DNA from: Variovorax beijingensis
GTDB taxonomy: Bacteria > Pseudomonadota > Gammaproteobacteria > Burkholderiales > Burkholderiaceae_C
Assembly: GCF_003951285.1 (NCBI RefSeq)
Contig: NZ_RXFQ01000006.1
Span: 124,001 to 188,000 of the forward strand
Direction: 5' to 3'
DNA: 64,000 nt
In this document: piece after piece, positions 1 through 9,435 of the stretch
How positions within the stretch are numbered: the stretch's first letter is position 1
Layout: every line of letters begins with the position of its first letter
The notes under the pieces: generated by a model
What the model saw: the letters and a program-made list of their open reading frames with translations, nothing else
Database searches by the model: none
Told to the model about the DNA's origin: nothing
Position numbers and translations under genes: made by a program

Positions 1-44
1 CCCGCGGCTTTTTCGCCTGCGGAAACAGGGAATCAGGAACCATC

Positions 45-179
45 ATGAAACGCACATACCAAGCATCCAAAGTCCGCCGCGCCCGTACCCACGGCTTTCT
101 GGTCCGCATGAAGACCCGCGGCGGCCGTGCCGTCATCAACGCACGCCGCGCCAAGGGCCGCAAGCGCCTGGCCGTCTGA
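45..179 (+). CDS. rpmH: 50S ribosomal protein L34
   Basis: The 44-residue basic product begins MKRTYQ and carries the RTHGF and RMKTRGGR motifs of bacterial L34, a small protein of the large ribosomal subunit that binds 23S rRNA. Length is exactly that of the family. An AGGAA ribosome-binding site lies about 7 bases before the ATG. It is the first gene of the rpmH-rnpA-yidD-yidC-mnmE block that usually sits next to dnaA and the replication origin. The call rests on near-complete agreement with the family and is very secure. Confidence 0.97.
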   Translation: MKRTYQASKVRRARTHGFLVRMKTRGGRAVINARRAKGRKRLAV

Positions 180-280
180 CGGCAGCCCGCCTGCCGTTGC
201 CAGCAGCCGAACCGCCAGCGCCAGCTCCTGCAGCCAGCGCTTCTGGCCCGACCCGTAACGGCGGACGCGACTCGGCTTCC

Positions 281-712
281 ATGCAGCGGCTCAAGACCCG
301 CGCGCAATTCCAGGCCGTCCTCGCAGGTGCCACCGTGGCGCGCACTGCTCATTTCGCATTGCATCGCTGTGCGCTCGATCTTTCGTCGAGCGCACAGCCG
401 TTGTTCGCGTCCGACGATGTCTGGCTGGGCGCCATGGTGCCCAAGCGCTGGGCGCGCCGCGCGGTCACGCGCAATGCCATCAAGCGCCAGATCTACACCG
501 TGAGCGCCGCGCCCGACGCCGGCCTGCCGCGTGCTGCGCACGTGGTGCGGCTGCGCGCGGGTTTCGACCGCAAGGAATTCGTGAGCGCCTCCTCGGACAA
601 GCTCAAGGCTGCCGTTCGGGCCGAACTCCAGCAGTTGCTGGCGCGCGCCGCGCGTGCGCCGGTGCCGCCGGCCGTGCCCCCCTCTGCTTCCTCCTCTCCC
701 TCCTCCTCATGA
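281..712 (+). CDS. rnpA: Ribonuclease P protein component
   Basis: Protein subunit of RNase P, which assists the catalytic RNA in removing tRNA 5' leaders. The 143-residue product has the start MQRLKTRAQF, the PKRWARRAVTRNAIKR stretch containing the RNA-binding RNR-type motif, and a low-complexity Pro/Ser tail. The frame is open back to base 197, but that extension is a Pro/Ala stretch unlike the family, so the ATG at 281 is preferred. The stop overlaps the yidD start by four bases (ATGA), so the two are translationally coupled. Confidence 0.94.
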   Translation: MQRLKTRAQFQAVLAGATVARTAHFALHRCALDLSSSAQPLFASDDVWLGAMVPKRWARRAVTRNAIKRQIYTVSAAPDAGLPRAAHVVRLRAGFDRKEFVSASSDKLKAAVRAELQQLLARAARAPVPPAVPPSASSSPSSS

Positions 713-996
713 AACGCCTGCTGATCGGCCTCGTGAAGGGCTACCGCCTGCTGCTGAGCCCCTGGCTCGGCCAGTCGTGCCGCTTCACGCCGACCTGCTC
801 CGTGTATTCGATCGAGGCGCTGGAAGTGCACGGTGCGCTCAAGGGCAGCTGTCTCACCTTGCACCGCATCGCACGCTGCCAGCCCTGGTGCCAGGGCGGG
901 CACGATCCGGTTCCACCGGCATCACAGTGTCGTACTGACAAGTCAGGCTCACTGTTTTCGTCTCTCCTCTCCTCCGACAAGAAGTCTTCGTCATGA
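709..996 (+). CDS. yidD: Membrane protein insertion efficiency factor YidD
   Basis: Small membrane-associated protein that supports YidC-dependent insertion of inner-membrane proteins. The 95-residue product shows the family hallmarks: GYRLLLSPWLG, three cysteines around FTPTCSVYS, and RCQPWCQGGHDPVP. It overlaps rnpA by four bases and yidC by four bases (ATGA at 993-996), a tightly coupled arrangement. The last 25 residues after the HDPVP motif are a Ser-rich tail of no obvious function, common in length variants of the family. Confidence 0.93.
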   Translation: MKRLLIGLVKGYRLLLSPWLGQSCRFTPTCSVYSIEALEVHGALKGSCLTLHRIARCQPWCQGGHDPVPPASQCRTDKSGSLFSSLLSSDKKSSS

Positions 997-2684
997 ACGA
1001 TATCCGCCGCACGATCCTGTGGGTGATTTTTGGTTTCTCGCTGGTGCTGCTGTGGGACCAATGGCAGGTCTTCAACGGCAACAAGCCGACCTTCCTGCCA
1101 TCGAGCAAGCCGGCCGCCGTGGCCAGCGCTCCGGCAGGCACCACGCCAGCCGCCGGCAACGGCGTGCCCACCGCATCCGCCGCCAGCGGCAGCGCGGGCG
1201 CCGTGCCCACGCAGGCCGCGCCCGCGGCGCCGCGCGAGCAGGTCAACGTGACCACCGACCTGTTCAAGGCGGTGATCGACAGCGAAGGCGCCACGGTCAA
1301 CTACCTCGAACTGCTCAAGTACGACGAGGCCGACCACACCAAGCATGTCGTGCTGTTCGAGAATGCCTCGCCGGCCACCCGCTACCTGGCGCAGACCGGC
1401 CTGCTGAACCCCGTCGATACCGGCGACCGCTTCCCCAACCACCTGACGCCGATGGCGCCGAAAGCCGGTCCGCGCGAAATGGCCGAAGGCCAGAACACGC
1501 TGGAGGTGGGCTTCGAAAGCGCGCCGGTCGGCGGCCTGAAGTACGTCAAGACCTACATCTTCAACCGCGGCGACTACACCATCGGCGTGCGCCACGAGGT
1601 CGTCAACGTGAGCGACCAGCCGCGCGATGCGCAGCTCTACATGCAGCTGCTGCGCCACGGCACGGTGGCCGCCGGCACGATGTTCGGCACCAACACCTTC
1701 ACCGGTCCGGCCGCCTACACCAACGAGAAGAAGTTCCACAAGCTCGACTTCTCGGACATTGCCAAGGGCAAGGTCCAGCCGCCCCCGCCCGCCAACGATG
1801 GCTGGATTGCCATGGTGCAGCACTACTTCGTGTCGGCCTGGCTGCTCAAGGGCGACCCGGCCAGCGAACAGCTCAAGCGCGAATTCCGCGTGAAGGACCT
1901 GGGCGACAATCTCTACACCGTCGCCATGGTGGCGACGCTGCCGAAGATCGCGCCGGGACAGACGCAGGTGGTCAACAGCGCCTTGTTCGCCGGCCCCGAG
2001 GAAGAAAAGAAGCTCGAAGCCATCGCGCCGGGCCTGGACCTGGTCAAGGACTACGGCATCTTCGCGATCATCTCCAAGCCGCTCTATTGGCTGCTGAACC
2101 AGCTGCACGGCATCCTGGGCAACTGGGGCTGGGCCATCGTGGCGCTGGTGGTGCTGCTGAAGGCCGCCTTCTACTGGCTCAACGCCAAGGCCTACGCAAG
2201 CATGGCCAAGATGAAGGCCATCAACCCCAAGATCATGGAAATGCGCGAGCGGCTGAAGGACAAGCCGCAGGAAATGCAGCAGGAAATGATGCGGATCTAC
2301 AAGACCGAGAAGGTCAATCCGATGGGCGGCTGCTTCCCGATCGTGATCCAGATCCCGGTGTTCATCGCCCTCTACTGGGTGCTGCTGTCGTCGGTCGAAA
2401 TGCGCCACGCGCCGTGGATCGGCTGGATCACCGACCTGTCGGCACCGGACCCCTGGTACATCCTGCCGATCGTGATGACGCTCACCTCGCTGTTCCAGAC
2501 CTGGCTCAACCCGACGCCGCCCGATCCGATGCAGGCCAAGCTGATGTGGATCATGCCGCTCGCGTTCAGCGTGATGTTCATCTTCTTCCCGGCCGGTCTG
2601 GTGCTGTACTGGATCACCAACAACGTGCTGTCGATCGCGCAGCAGTGGTTCATCAACAAGCGGCTGGGCGTGCTGGGCAAGTAA
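993..2684 (+). CDS. yidC: Membrane protein insertase YidC
   Basis: Inserts and folds inner-membrane proteins, alone or with the Sec translocon. The 563-residue product has an N-terminal membrane anchor (about residues 1-22), an Ala/Pro-rich linker, the large periplasmic P1 domain typical of proteobacterial YidC (about 80-350), and the five-helix insertase core from about 365. That core includes NPMGGCFPIVIQIPVFIALYW and ends near VLYWITNN. Its start overlaps the yidD stop. A strong intrinsic terminator follows, so it is probably the last gene of this transcript. Confidence 0.97.
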   Translation: MNDIRRTILWVIFGFSLVLLWDQWQVFNGNKPTFLPSSKPAAVASAPAGTTPAAGNGVPTASAASGSAGAVPTQAAPAAPREQVNVTTDLFKAVIDSEGATVNYLELLKYDEADHTKHVVLFENASPATRYLAQTGLLNPVDTGDRFPNHLTPMAPKAGPREMAEGQNTLEVGFESAPVGGLKYVKTYIFNRGDYTIGVRHEVVNVSDQPRDAQLYMQLLRHGTVAAGTMFGTNTFTGPAAYTNEKKFHKLDFSDIAKGKVQPPPPANDGWIAMVQHYFVSAWLLKGDPASEQLKREFRVKDLGDNLYTVAMVATLPKIAPGQTQVVNSALFAGPEEEKKLEAIAPGLDLVKDYGIFAIISKPLYWLLNQLHGILGNWGWAIVALVVLLKAAFYWLNAKAYASMAKMKAINPKIMEMRERLKDKPQEMQQEMMRIYKTEKVNPMGGCFPIVIQIPVFIALYWVLLSSVEMRHAPWIGWITDLSAPDPWYILPIVMTLTSLFQTWLNPTPPDPMQAKLMWIMPLAFSVMFIFFPAGLVLYWITNNVLSIAQQWFINKRLGVLGK

Positions 2685-2710
2685 GCCGCAGCTGCCTGCG
2701 TCACTCGCAA

Positions 2711-2744
2711 GAAAGGGCCGCCTGCGCGGCCCTTTTTCTTTTTG
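2711..2744 (+). terminator. Intrinsic terminator after yidC
   Basis: GGGCCGC and GCGGCCC form a short-loop GC-rich hairpin, followed by TTTTTCTTTTT. It lies 27 bases past the yidC stop and 20 bases before the mnmE start, so mnmE probably has its own promoter or depends on read-through. Confidence 0.85.
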
Positions 2745-2763
2745 CTGAAAGAATCGCACCTCC

Positions 2764-4182
2764 ATGACCTTCGCCCGCACCACCGATCCCATCGTCGCCA
2801 TCGCCACCGCTTCGGGGCGCGGGGCGGTGGGCATCGTGCGGGTGTCTGGCGCCCGGCTCGCGCCGTTGGTCGACGCGCTCTGCGGCCGGCCGCTGAAGCC
2901 CCGCGAAGCCACCTATCTCCCTTTCCGCGATGCGGCCGGCGAACCGGTCGACCACGGCCTGGCCATCTGCTTTCCCTCGCCCCATTCGTTCACGGGTGAA
3001 GACGTGCTCGAACTGCAGGCCCACGGCGGAACGGTCGTGCTGCAGCTGCTGCTGGCGCGCTGCCTCGAAGCCGCCGCCGAGCCCGACCCGGTCACCGGCC
3101 GGCCGCGCCTGCCCGGCCTGCGCGTGGCCGAACCGGGCGAGTTCAGCCAGCGCGCCTTTCTCAACGGCAAGATCGACCTCGCCCAGGCCGAAGCCATTGC
3201 CGACCTGATCGACGCCAGCACCGAGGCGGCCGCGCGCAGCGCCGGGCGGTCGCTTTCGGGCGCCTTTTCGCGCGAGATCCACGCGCTGCGCGATGCGCTG
3301 ATCCACCTGCGCATGCTGGTCGAGGCGACGCTCGACTTTCCGGAAGAGGAAATCGACTTTCTCCAAAAAGCCGATGCAGCCGGGCAACTGGCGAAGCTGC
3401 AGATGCAGCTGGCGGCAGTGCAGCAGCGCGCAAAACAAGGCGCGCTGCTGCGCGAAGGCATCAAGGTGGTCATTGCAGGCCAGCCCAACGCGGGCAAGAG
3501 CTCGCTGCTCAACGCGCTGGCCGGCGCCGAGCTGGCCATCGTGAGCGCGGTGGCGGGCACGACGCGCGACGTGGTGTCGCAGACCATCCAGATCCACGGC
3601 GTGCCGCTGCACGTGGTGGACACGGCCGGCCTGCGTGAAAGCAGCGACGAGGTCGAACAGATCGGCGTGGCCCGCGCCTGGGGCCAGATCGAGGGCGCCG
3701 ATGCCGTGCTGTTCCTGCACGACCTGACGCGTGCCGGCCAGCCCGACTATGCCGCCGCCGACGCCGAGATCCTGCGCGGGCTGCAACAGAAGCTGCCCGC
3801 GAGCGTGCCGGTGCTCGATGTCTGGAACAAGCAGGACGCCGCGCCAATGCCGGATACGGTGGGTGCGGCCCGAGGCATCGCCCTGTCCGCCAAGACCGGC
3901 CTCGGCATCGAGGCGCTGCGCGAACAGCTGCTGGCCATGGCCGGCTGGCAGGCCGTGCCCGAGGGCGTCTACCTGGCGCGGGCGCGCCATGTGCAGGCGC
4001 TGGGCCAGGTCGAGATCCACCTGGCGCTGGCCGCGGGCCATCTGGCGGCGCAGGCGCAGCTGCTCGATCTGCTGGCCGAGGAACTGCGCCTCGCGCAGAA
4101 CGCGCTGAACGAAATCACCGGCGAGTTCGGCGCCGACGACTTGCTGGGTGTCATCTTTTCTCGCTTCTGTATCGGCAAATAG
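2764..4182 (+). CDS. mnmE: tRNA uridine-5-carboxymethylaminomethyl(34) synthesis GTPase MnmE
   Basis: With MnmG it modifies the wobble uridine (cmnm5U34) of several tRNAs. The 472-residue product shows the N-terminal formyl-THF-binding domain (about 1-120), a helical domain, and an inserted G domain. Visible G motifs are GQPNAGKSS (P-loop, about residue 240), AGTTRD, DTAG and NKQD. It ends in the diagnostic FCIGK, whose cysteine is required for modification. Length fits the family (about 450-470). It follows yidC, as at many proteobacterial origin regions. Confidence 0.97.
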   Translation: MTFARTTDPIVAIATASGRGAVGIVRVSGARLAPLVDALCGRPLKPREATYLPFRDAAGEPVDHGLAICFPSPHSFTGEDVLELQAHGGTVVLQLLLARCLEAAAEPDPVTGRPRLPGLRVAEPGEFSQRAFLNGKIDLAQAEAIADLIDASTEAAARSAGRSLSGAFSREIHALRDALIHLRMLVEATLDFPEEEIDFLQKADAAGQLAKLQMQLAAVQQRAKQGALLREGIKVVIAGQPNAGKSSLLNALAGAELAIVSAVAGTTRDVVSQTIQIHGVPLHVVDTAGLRESSDEVEQIGVARAWGQIEGADAVLFLHDLTRAGQPDYAAADAEILRGLQQKLPASVPVLDVWNKQDAAPMPDTVGAARGIALSAKTGLGIEALREQLLAMAGWQAVPEGVYLARARHVQALGQVEIHLALAAGHLAAQAQLLDLLAEELRLAQNALNEITGEFGADDLLGVIFSRFCIGK

Positions 4183-4272
4183 CGACAGCTCGCCCGAAAA
4201 ACGTAAAGAGTTGTAGTCGAAAGCCGCGCCCTTCGCGGATACTCCGGCACAGATGCGGGGGTTGAGAAAAGC

Positions 4273-4737
4273 ATGTCCATCCAGAACCTGAGCCGCGCAA
4301 TCGCGGACAACAACAGCAGCAGCGACGCCTTCGCGTTGACGCTCAACGTACAGCAGTGGGAAACGCTGGCGGGCTACCTGCAGCCCATCGAGACAGGTGT
4401 CGGCGACGTTCTCATCGAGCAGGGCACGCACGACCGGTCGGTGTACTTCCTCGAGAGCGGCGCCATCAGCGTGCACCGCGTGAGCAGCAAGGAGCAGATG
4501 AAGCTGGCCGTGCTCATGCCTGGATCGGTGGTGGGCGAAGGCTCCTTCTTCTCGCGCCAGCCGCACTCCGCCAACGTGGTGGTCACCGGCGCGGGCCGCG
4601 TGTGGCGCCTCACGGCGATCCGCTTCGCGGAAATGTCGAACCGGCAGCCCAACCTGGCCCTGGAGATTGCCATGGGGCTCGGCGCGGTGATCGCCAAGCG
4701 CATGGCCCACCGGTCCAAGCGCGTCGCGGTGACCTGA
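4273..4737 (+). CDS. Cyclic nucleotide-binding domain protein (Crp-like sensor without DNA-binding domain)
   Basis: The 154-residue product is essentially one cNMP-binding beta-barrel: VGDVLIEQG, VYFLESGAISV, and the phosphate-binding-cassette-like GSVVGEGSFFSRQPHSANVV with an Arg-x-x-Ser-like region. No helix-turn-helix follows; the chain ends in a basic tail (KRMAHRSKR). Crp family proteins are usually 200-230 residues, so this is a stand-alone sensor that would have to act through a partner. Neighbours are mnmE (90 bases upstream) and a zinc-ribbon membrane protein 93 bases downstream on the same strand. Ligand and target are unknown. Confidence 0.75.
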   Translation: MSIQNLSRAIADNNSSSDAFALTLNVQQWETLAGYLQPIETGVGDVLIEQGTHDRSVYFLESGAISVHRVSSKEQMKLAVLMPGSVVGEGSFFSRQPHSANVVVTGAGRVWRLTAIRFAEMSNRQPNLALEIAMGLGAVIAKRMAHRSKRVAVT

Positions 4738-4830
4738 GCACCGGCCTGCCGCTTCGCCCCCTCGAATTTGGCCTCGACGGCTCTTCGCCGCCAGTTTTCC
4801 TGAAATCGTTTTCCCTAGAAGTCCGTCGTC

Positions 4831-5790
4831 ATGGCCTTGATCTGTCCGGTGTGCAGCGCGGAGAACCGCGAGGGCGCCAATTTCTGCCGCGGCTGCGGCG
4901 GCAAGCTGGCGCCTGCGGCCCCCGCGCCGATGGCGCCGCCTCCGGCCCCCGGCAGCAGATCGGAGCGCGAGTGGGCCGCCACGGCGCCCGCGCAACTGCG
5001 TGCGCCCACCATTCCGGGCGGGCTGTTCGAAACCGGCGCCTGCGCGGCTTCCGCTGCCTCTTCCGCGAGCGCGGGCCTGCTGGACGACGACAAGACCGTC
5101 ATCGTCGCACCGGGGTCTTCCGAGCGGCTGCCTTTGCGGCAGCGGGATGGCCATGCGAGGAAGAAATCCTCCTCTTCTTCTTCCTCCGGGACCAGGACGC
5201 GGCGGCCCGCCGGCGCCGGCGCGCCGAAGAAGCCGTCGCGTTCCCGCGGCATGTGGCTGTGGGGAGCGTTGCTGGCGGTGGGCTTGCTCATGATCGCCGC
5301 CGGCTGGTACGGCTACGGAACCGGCAAGCCGTCCGAAGAGACTTCTCCGGCTGCGGTGCCTCCCATGCCGGCCCCTGCGCCCGCCCTGCTGCCCGAGCCG
5401 GCTGCGGCGGTGCCGGAAGAACCTCCTGCCGCCGAGCCGCCCGCCGCGGAGGCTGCGGCATCGGTTGCGGCGACGGTCGCGCCGGCCGCCGCCAATCCCA
5501 AGCCGCCATCCGCCACGGCCAAGCCGCGCAAGCTGGCGCCAGCGGCGCCCTTGCAGCCTGGCGCGACCGAGCCCGCACCGGCTCCCGCCGCCGCGCCTCC
5601 TTCGTCTCCGGCACCGGCGGCGCCTGCCGATCCCCAGGCTCTCTGTGGCGACCGGAACTTCATCGCGAAGGCCCAGTGCATGGCCGCGCAGTGCCTCAAG
5701 CCCGAATACAAGCCGCATGCACAGTGCGAAGCCGTGCGACGGCAGCAGCGCATCGAGGAAGAAAAGCGCAATCCCTCGCTGATGAACTGA
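4831..5790 (+). CDS. Zinc-ribbon membrane protein of unknown function
   Basis: The 319-residue product starts with a CxxC-x10-CxxC zinc ribbon (CPVCSAENREGANFCRGCG, residues 5-23). A Pro/Ala/Ser-rich linker follows, then a single transmembrane helix (about 137-160, WLWGALLAVGLLMIAAGWYG). A long Ala/Pro-rich stretch leads to a C-terminal region with three cysteines (LCGD, AQCMAAQC) and a charged end. It looks like a cytoplasmic zinc ribbon joined to a periplasmic tail. It follows the cyclic-nucleotide sensor on the same strand; a functional link is only inferred from adjacency. Function is not known. Confidence 0.7.
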   Translation: MALICPVCSAENREGANFCRGCGGKLAPAAPAPMAPPPAPGSRSEREWAATAPAQLRAPTIPGGLFETGACAASAASSASAGLLDDDKTVIVAPGSSERLPLRQRDGHARKKSSSSSSSGTRTRRPAGAGAPKKPSRSRGMWLWGALLAVGLLMIAAGWYGYGTGKPSEETSPAAVPPMPAPAPALLPEPAAAVPEEPPAAEPPAAEAAASVAATVAPAAANPKPPSATAKPRKLAPAAPLQPGATEPAPAPAAAPPSSPAPAAPADPQALCGDRNFIAKAQCMAAQCLKPEYKPHAQCEAVRRQQRIEEEKRNPSLMN

Positions 5791-5815
5791 GCTCACGCGC
5801 TCCGGGCGGAGAGGC

Positions 5816-7801
5816 TCAGCCCTTTTGCAGGCGCTCTATGGCCACGGCCAGGGCGGCGGGCTTGCCGCACAGCACGAGCGTGTCGCCGTCGGTCAGCACG
5901 GTGTCGTCGGTGAACACCTGGTTCTGGCCGTCGTGGCGGCGCAGGCTGGCGACGCGCACGCCCAGGCTTTCGAGCGCCATCCGCGCCAGGGTCTGGCCGA
6001 CGGCGCGGGCGCCGGGGGTGAGGGTGAAGGTGTTGAGCCGCTCGTGGTCGAGCTCGTCGGCGTTGTCGTCGTCCGCACCGTGGAAGTAGCCGCGCAGCAG
6101 GTTGTAGCGCGCGTCGCGCTGGTCCTGCACCACGCGGATCACGCGCCGCATGGGCACGCCGACCAGCGCCAGCGCATGGCTTGCGAGCATCAGCGAACCC
6201 TCGATGGCCTCGGGCACCACCTCGGTCGCACCGGCCGCCTGCAGCTTCTCGAGGTCGAGGTCGTCCTGCGTGCGCACGATCACCGGCACCTGCGGCGCGT
6301 GGGAGCGGATGTTGGCCAGCACCTTCATGGCGCCCGGAACGTCGAGATAGGTCACGACCACGGCGCTGGCGCGGGCCAGGCCGGCCGCCATCAGCGCCTG
6401 CAGCCGCGCCGCGTCGCCGAACACCACCGAATCGCCCGCCGCAGCCGCCTGGCGCACGCGGTCGGGGTCGAGGTCCAGCGCCATGTAGGGAATGCCTTCG
6501 CGCTCCAGGATGCGCGCCAGGTTCTGGCCGCAGCGCCCGTAGCCGCAGATGATCACATGCTTGGCGGTGTTGATGGTCTTGCGCGCGATGCTGGTCATCT
6601 GCAGCGATTGCTGGAGCCAGTCGCTTGCCACCAGCTTGCGCACGATGGCGTTGGTGTACATCACGATGAACGGCGTGGCGAGCATCGACAGCACCATCGA
6701 GGCCAGCACCGGGTGGGCCAGCCACGGCGGCAAGAGGCTGCGCTCCTGCGCCAGCGCCAGCAGCACAAAGCCGAATTCGCCGGCCTGCGCCAGGTAGAGG
6801 CCGGTGCGCAGCGATACGCCCGCGGTGGCGCCCAGCACCCGTGCCAGCACCGTCACCAGCGCCAGCTTGAACGCCAGCGGCAGCACCAGCAGCACGGCCA
6901 CCAGCGCCCAGCGCTCCACCACGATGTGCCAGTCGAGCGACATGCCCACCGTGATGAAGAAGAGGCCCAGCAGCACGTCGTGGAACGGGCGGATGTCGGT
7001 TTCGACCTGGTGCTTGTATTCGGTCTCCGACACCAGCATGCCGGCGATGAAGGCGCCCAGCGCCAGGCTCAGCCCGGCCAGGTCGGTGAGCCAGGCCAGG
7101 CCGAGCGTGACCAGCAGCACGTTCAGGATGAAGAGCTCCTCGCTGCGCCGCCGCGCAACGAGCGTGAGCCACCAGCGCATGATGCGCGGGCCGCCGTAGA
7201 GCAGCACGCCGATCAGCAGCGTGGCCTTCACCAGCGCCAGGCCGATGGCCTTGGCCAGCGTCTCGGGCGGCGCGCCCAGCGCGGGAATCAGCACCAGCAG
7301 CGGCACCACCGCCAGGTCCTGGAACAGCAGCACGCCCATCACGCGCTTGCCGTGTTCGCTCTCGAGCTCGAGCCGCTCGGCCATCAGCTTGACCACGATC
7401 GCGGTGCTGCTCATCGTGAGGGCGCCCGACAGCGCCAGCGCCGTCTGCCATCCGAGCCGCCAGGCCGGCGGGAGCTGCGAGGCGATGAGGAGCGCCCCGG
7501 CGGTGGCAATGGCCATGGTCAGCAGCACCTGCAGCAGGCCCAGGCCGAACACGTGCTTGCGCATGGCGCGCAGCTTGGGCAGGCTGAATTCGAGCCCGAT
7601 CACGAACATCAGGAACACCACGCCGAATTCGCCGAGATGGCGGATGGCCTCGGAGTTCTGCGCCAATGCCAGCGCATGCGGCCCGATCAGGACGCCGGCC
7701 GACAGATAGCCCAGCATCGGCGGCAGTTTCAGCGAGCGGCAGACCACCACGCCGAGCACTGCGGCCAGCAAATACATCAGCGTGAGATCGAACGAGGACA
7801 T
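5816..7801 (-). CDS. Monovalent cation:proton antiporter, KefB/CPA2 type
   Basis: Predicted inner-membrane antiporter of the CPA2 family, exchanging K+ or Na+ for protons. The 661-residue product has about twelve hydrophobic helices (residues 5-390, with GYLSAGVLIGP, GLEFSLP, LFQDLAVVP and AGEFGFV). A Rossmann TrkA-N/RCK domain follows (HVIICGYGRCGQNLA, about 415-530), then a TrkA-C domain at the end. That three-part layout matches YbaL/RosB/KefB-like proteins. It is divergent from kdsD and convergent with the zinc-ribbon gene. The exact ion cannot be told from sequence. Confidence 0.88.
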   Translation of the reverse strand: MSSFDLTLMYLLAAVLGVVVCRSLKLPPMLGYLSAGVLIGPHALALAQNSEAIRHLGEFGVVFLMFVIGLEFSLPKLRAMRKHVFGLGLLQVLLTMAIATAGALLIASQLPPAWRLGWQTALALSGALTMSSTAIVVKLMAERLELESEHGKRVMGVLLFQDLAVVPLLVLIPALGAPPETLAKAIGLALVKATLLIGVLLYGGPRIMRWWLTLVARRRSEELFILNVLLVTLGLAWLTDLAGLSLALGAFIAGMLVSETEYKHQVETDIRPFHDVLLGLFFITVGMSLDWHIVVERWALVAVLLVLPLAFKLALVTVLARVLGATAGVSLRTGLYLAQAGEFGFVLLALAQERSLLPPWLAHPVLASMVLSMLATPFIVMYTNAIVRKLVASDWLQQSLQMTSIARKTINTAKHVIICGYGRCGQNLARILEREGIPYMALDLDPDRVRQAAAAGDSVVFGDAARLQALMAAGLARASAVVVTYLDVPGAMKVLANIRSHAPQVPVIVRTQDDLDLEKLQAAGATEVVPEAIEGSLMLASHALALVGVPMRRVIRVVQDQRDARYNLLRGYFHGADDDNADELDHERLNTFTLTPGARAVGQTLARMALESLGVRVASLRRHDGQNQVFTDDTVLTDGDTLVLCGKPAALAVAIERLQKG

Positions 7802-7876
7802 GGCCGGATGCTAGAGCAATGTCCATGCCCCGAACGTGCGGCTTGTACCGGGCGGCGGCGCGCGCCGGCCGGCCCG

Positions 7877-7882
7877 TAAAAT
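7877..7882 (+). promoter_or_regulatory. Possible -10 box of kdsD
   Basis: TAAAAT lies only seven bases before the kdsD ATG. If used, transcription would start at or within a few bases of the start codon, giving a leaderless or nearly leaderless mRNA. No good -35 box is seen 17 bases upstream. Confidence 0.3.
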
Positions 7883-7888
7883 CCGCCG

Positions 7889-8887
7889 ATGAGTTCAGCT
7901 CCCCTGCCCCCCGTGGTCGACGCCGACGCAATCCTGGCGCGGGCGCGCGCCACCTTCGACATCGAGTCCGATGCCGTGCTCGGCCTCAAGTCGCGCGTGG
8001 GCCCGAGCTTCATCGACGCCGTGCGCAAGATCCTCGACGTGCGCGGCCGTGTGGTCGTCATGGGCATGGGAAAAAGTGGCCATGTCGGCCGCAAGATCGC
8101 GGCAACGCTGGCCTCCACCGGCACCCCGGCCATGTTCGTCCACCCGGCCGAAGCCAGCCACGGCGATCTCGGCATGATCAAGCCGGTCGACCTGGTGCTG
8201 GCCATCTCCAACAGCGGCGAGGTCGACGAGCTCACCGTGATCCTGCCAGTGGTCAAGCGCCAGGGCGTGCCCCTGATCGCCATGACCGGCCGCACCGATT
8301 CCACCCTCGCGCGCCACGCCGACATCGTGATCGACGCCGGCGTTGCCAAGGAGGCCTGCCCGCTCAACCTCGCCCCCACCGCGAGCACCACGGCCCAGAT
8401 GGCCATGGGCGACGCGCTGGCCGTGGCGCTGCTCGACGCGCGCGGCTTCGGCTCCGAGGACTTCGCGCGCTCGCACCCCGGCGGCGCGCTGGGCCGCAAG
8501 CTGCTCACGCATGTGAGTGACGTGATGCGCTCGGGCGACGATGTACCGCGCGTGCCGCCGACGGCCACCGTCAGCGAGCTGATGCGCGCGATGAGTATCA
8601 ACGGCTTCGGTGCCGCCGCGGTGGTCGAGCCCGACGGCCGGGCGCTGGGCATCTTCACCGACGGCGACCTGCGCCGCCTGATCGAGGCCGGCGCCAACCT
8701 GCGCACGCCCAAGGCGGCCGACATCATGCACCGTGACCCGCGCACCATCCGCGTCGACGCGCTGGCGGTGGAAGCGGCCGAACTCATGGAGCAATGCGGC
8801 ATCACCCGCCTGTTCGTGATCGATGGCGCGGGGGTGATCGTCGGAGCGGTGAACACCAACGACCTGATGCGCGCGAAGGTCATCTGA
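7889..8887 (+). CDS. kdsD: Arabinose-5-phosphate isomerase KdsD
   Basis: Interconverts ribulose-5-phosphate and arabinose-5-phosphate, the first step of KDO synthesis for lipopolysaccharide. The 332-residue product has a sugar-isomerase (SIS) domain (about 30-180; GMGKSGHVGRKIA, SNSGEVDE, HPGGALGRKL) and two C-terminal CBS domains (about 205-330). This is the standard KpsF/GutQ/KdsD layout and length. Its stop shares a base with the kdsC start (TGATG), so the KDO genes are translationally coupled. Confidence 0.95.
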   Translation: MSSAPLPPVVDADAILARARATFDIESDAVLGLKSRVGPSFIDAVRKILDVRGRVVVMGMGKSGHVGRKIAATLASTGTPAMFVHPAEASHGDLGMIKPVDLVLAISNSGEVDELTVILPVVKRQGVPLIAMTGRTDSTLARHADIVIDAGVAKEACPLNLAPTASTTAQMAMGDALAVALLDARGFGSEDFARSHPGGALGRKLLTHVSDVMRSGDDVPRVPPTATVSELMRAMSINGFGAAAVVEPDGRALGIFTDGDLRRLIEAGANLRTPKAADIMHRDPRTIRVDALAVEAAELMEQCGITRLFVIDGAGVIVGAVNTNDLMRAKVI

Positions 8888-9435
8888 TGCCGATCGACTT
8901 CCAGGCCGAGACCTTGCTCGCCGCGCAGGACGTGCGCATCGCGTTCTTCGACATCGATGGCGTGCTGACCGACGGCGGCGTGTATTTCACCGAGCATGGC
9001 GAAACCCTCAAGCGCTTCAGCATCCTGGACGGCTACGGCTTCAAGCTGCTGCGCCTGGCGGGCATCACGCCCGCGGTGATCACCGGGCGCGACTCCAAGC
9101 CGCTGCGCGTGCGGCTCGAAGCACTGGGCATCCAGCACGTGCGCTACGGCACCGAAGACAAGCTGCCGGCGGCGCAGGCCATGCTCGAGGAGCTCGGTTT
9201 CAGCTGGCTGCAGGCCGCGGCCATCGGCGACGACTGGCCCGACCTGCCCGTGCTGGCGCGCGTCGGTTTTGCGGCCGCGCCCGCCAATGCGCATGTCGAA
9301 GTGCGCGATGCGGTCAACTACGTCACCCGCGCACGCGGCGGGGAAGGCGCGGCGCGCGAGTTCTGCGATCTGCTGCTGACCGCCTGCGGCCAGTACCGGC
9401 GCCTGCTCGACGCCGCCCGGGGCCCGAGGCAATGA
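8887..9435 (+). CDS. kdsC: 3-deoxy-D-manno-octulosonate 8-phosphate phosphatase KdsC
   Basis: HAD-superfamily phosphatase removing phosphate from KDO-8-phosphate. The 182-residue product carries the nucleophile motif FFDIDGVLTDGG (about residues 19-30), TGRDSK, and the metal-binding GDDWPDLPVL. The small size without a cap domain is that of KdsC, which works as a tetramer. The start at 8887 is fixed by the TGATG coupling with kdsD; the frame is open further upstream only as a shadow of kdsD. It overlaps lptC by four bases. Confidence 0.95.
   Translation: MPIDFQAETLLAAQDVRIAFFDIDGVLTDGGVYFTEHGETLKRFSILDGYGFKLLRLAGITPAVITGRDSKPLRVRLEALGIQHVRYGTEDKLPAAQAMLEELGFSWLQAAAIGDDWPDLPVLARVGFAAAPANAHVEVRDAVNYVTRARGGEGAAREFCDLLLTACGQYRRLLDAARGPRQ

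Noticed and set aside
1..44. Part of oriC or a DnaA box at the left edge
   Set aside because: No TTATCCACA-type sequence is present in the 44 bases; closeness to the origin is inferred only from gene order.
741..2912. Long 723-codon minus-strand open frame across yidC
   Set aside because: It is an antisense shadow of the high-GC yidC and mnmE genes, rich in Arg/His/Gln with no recognisable domain.
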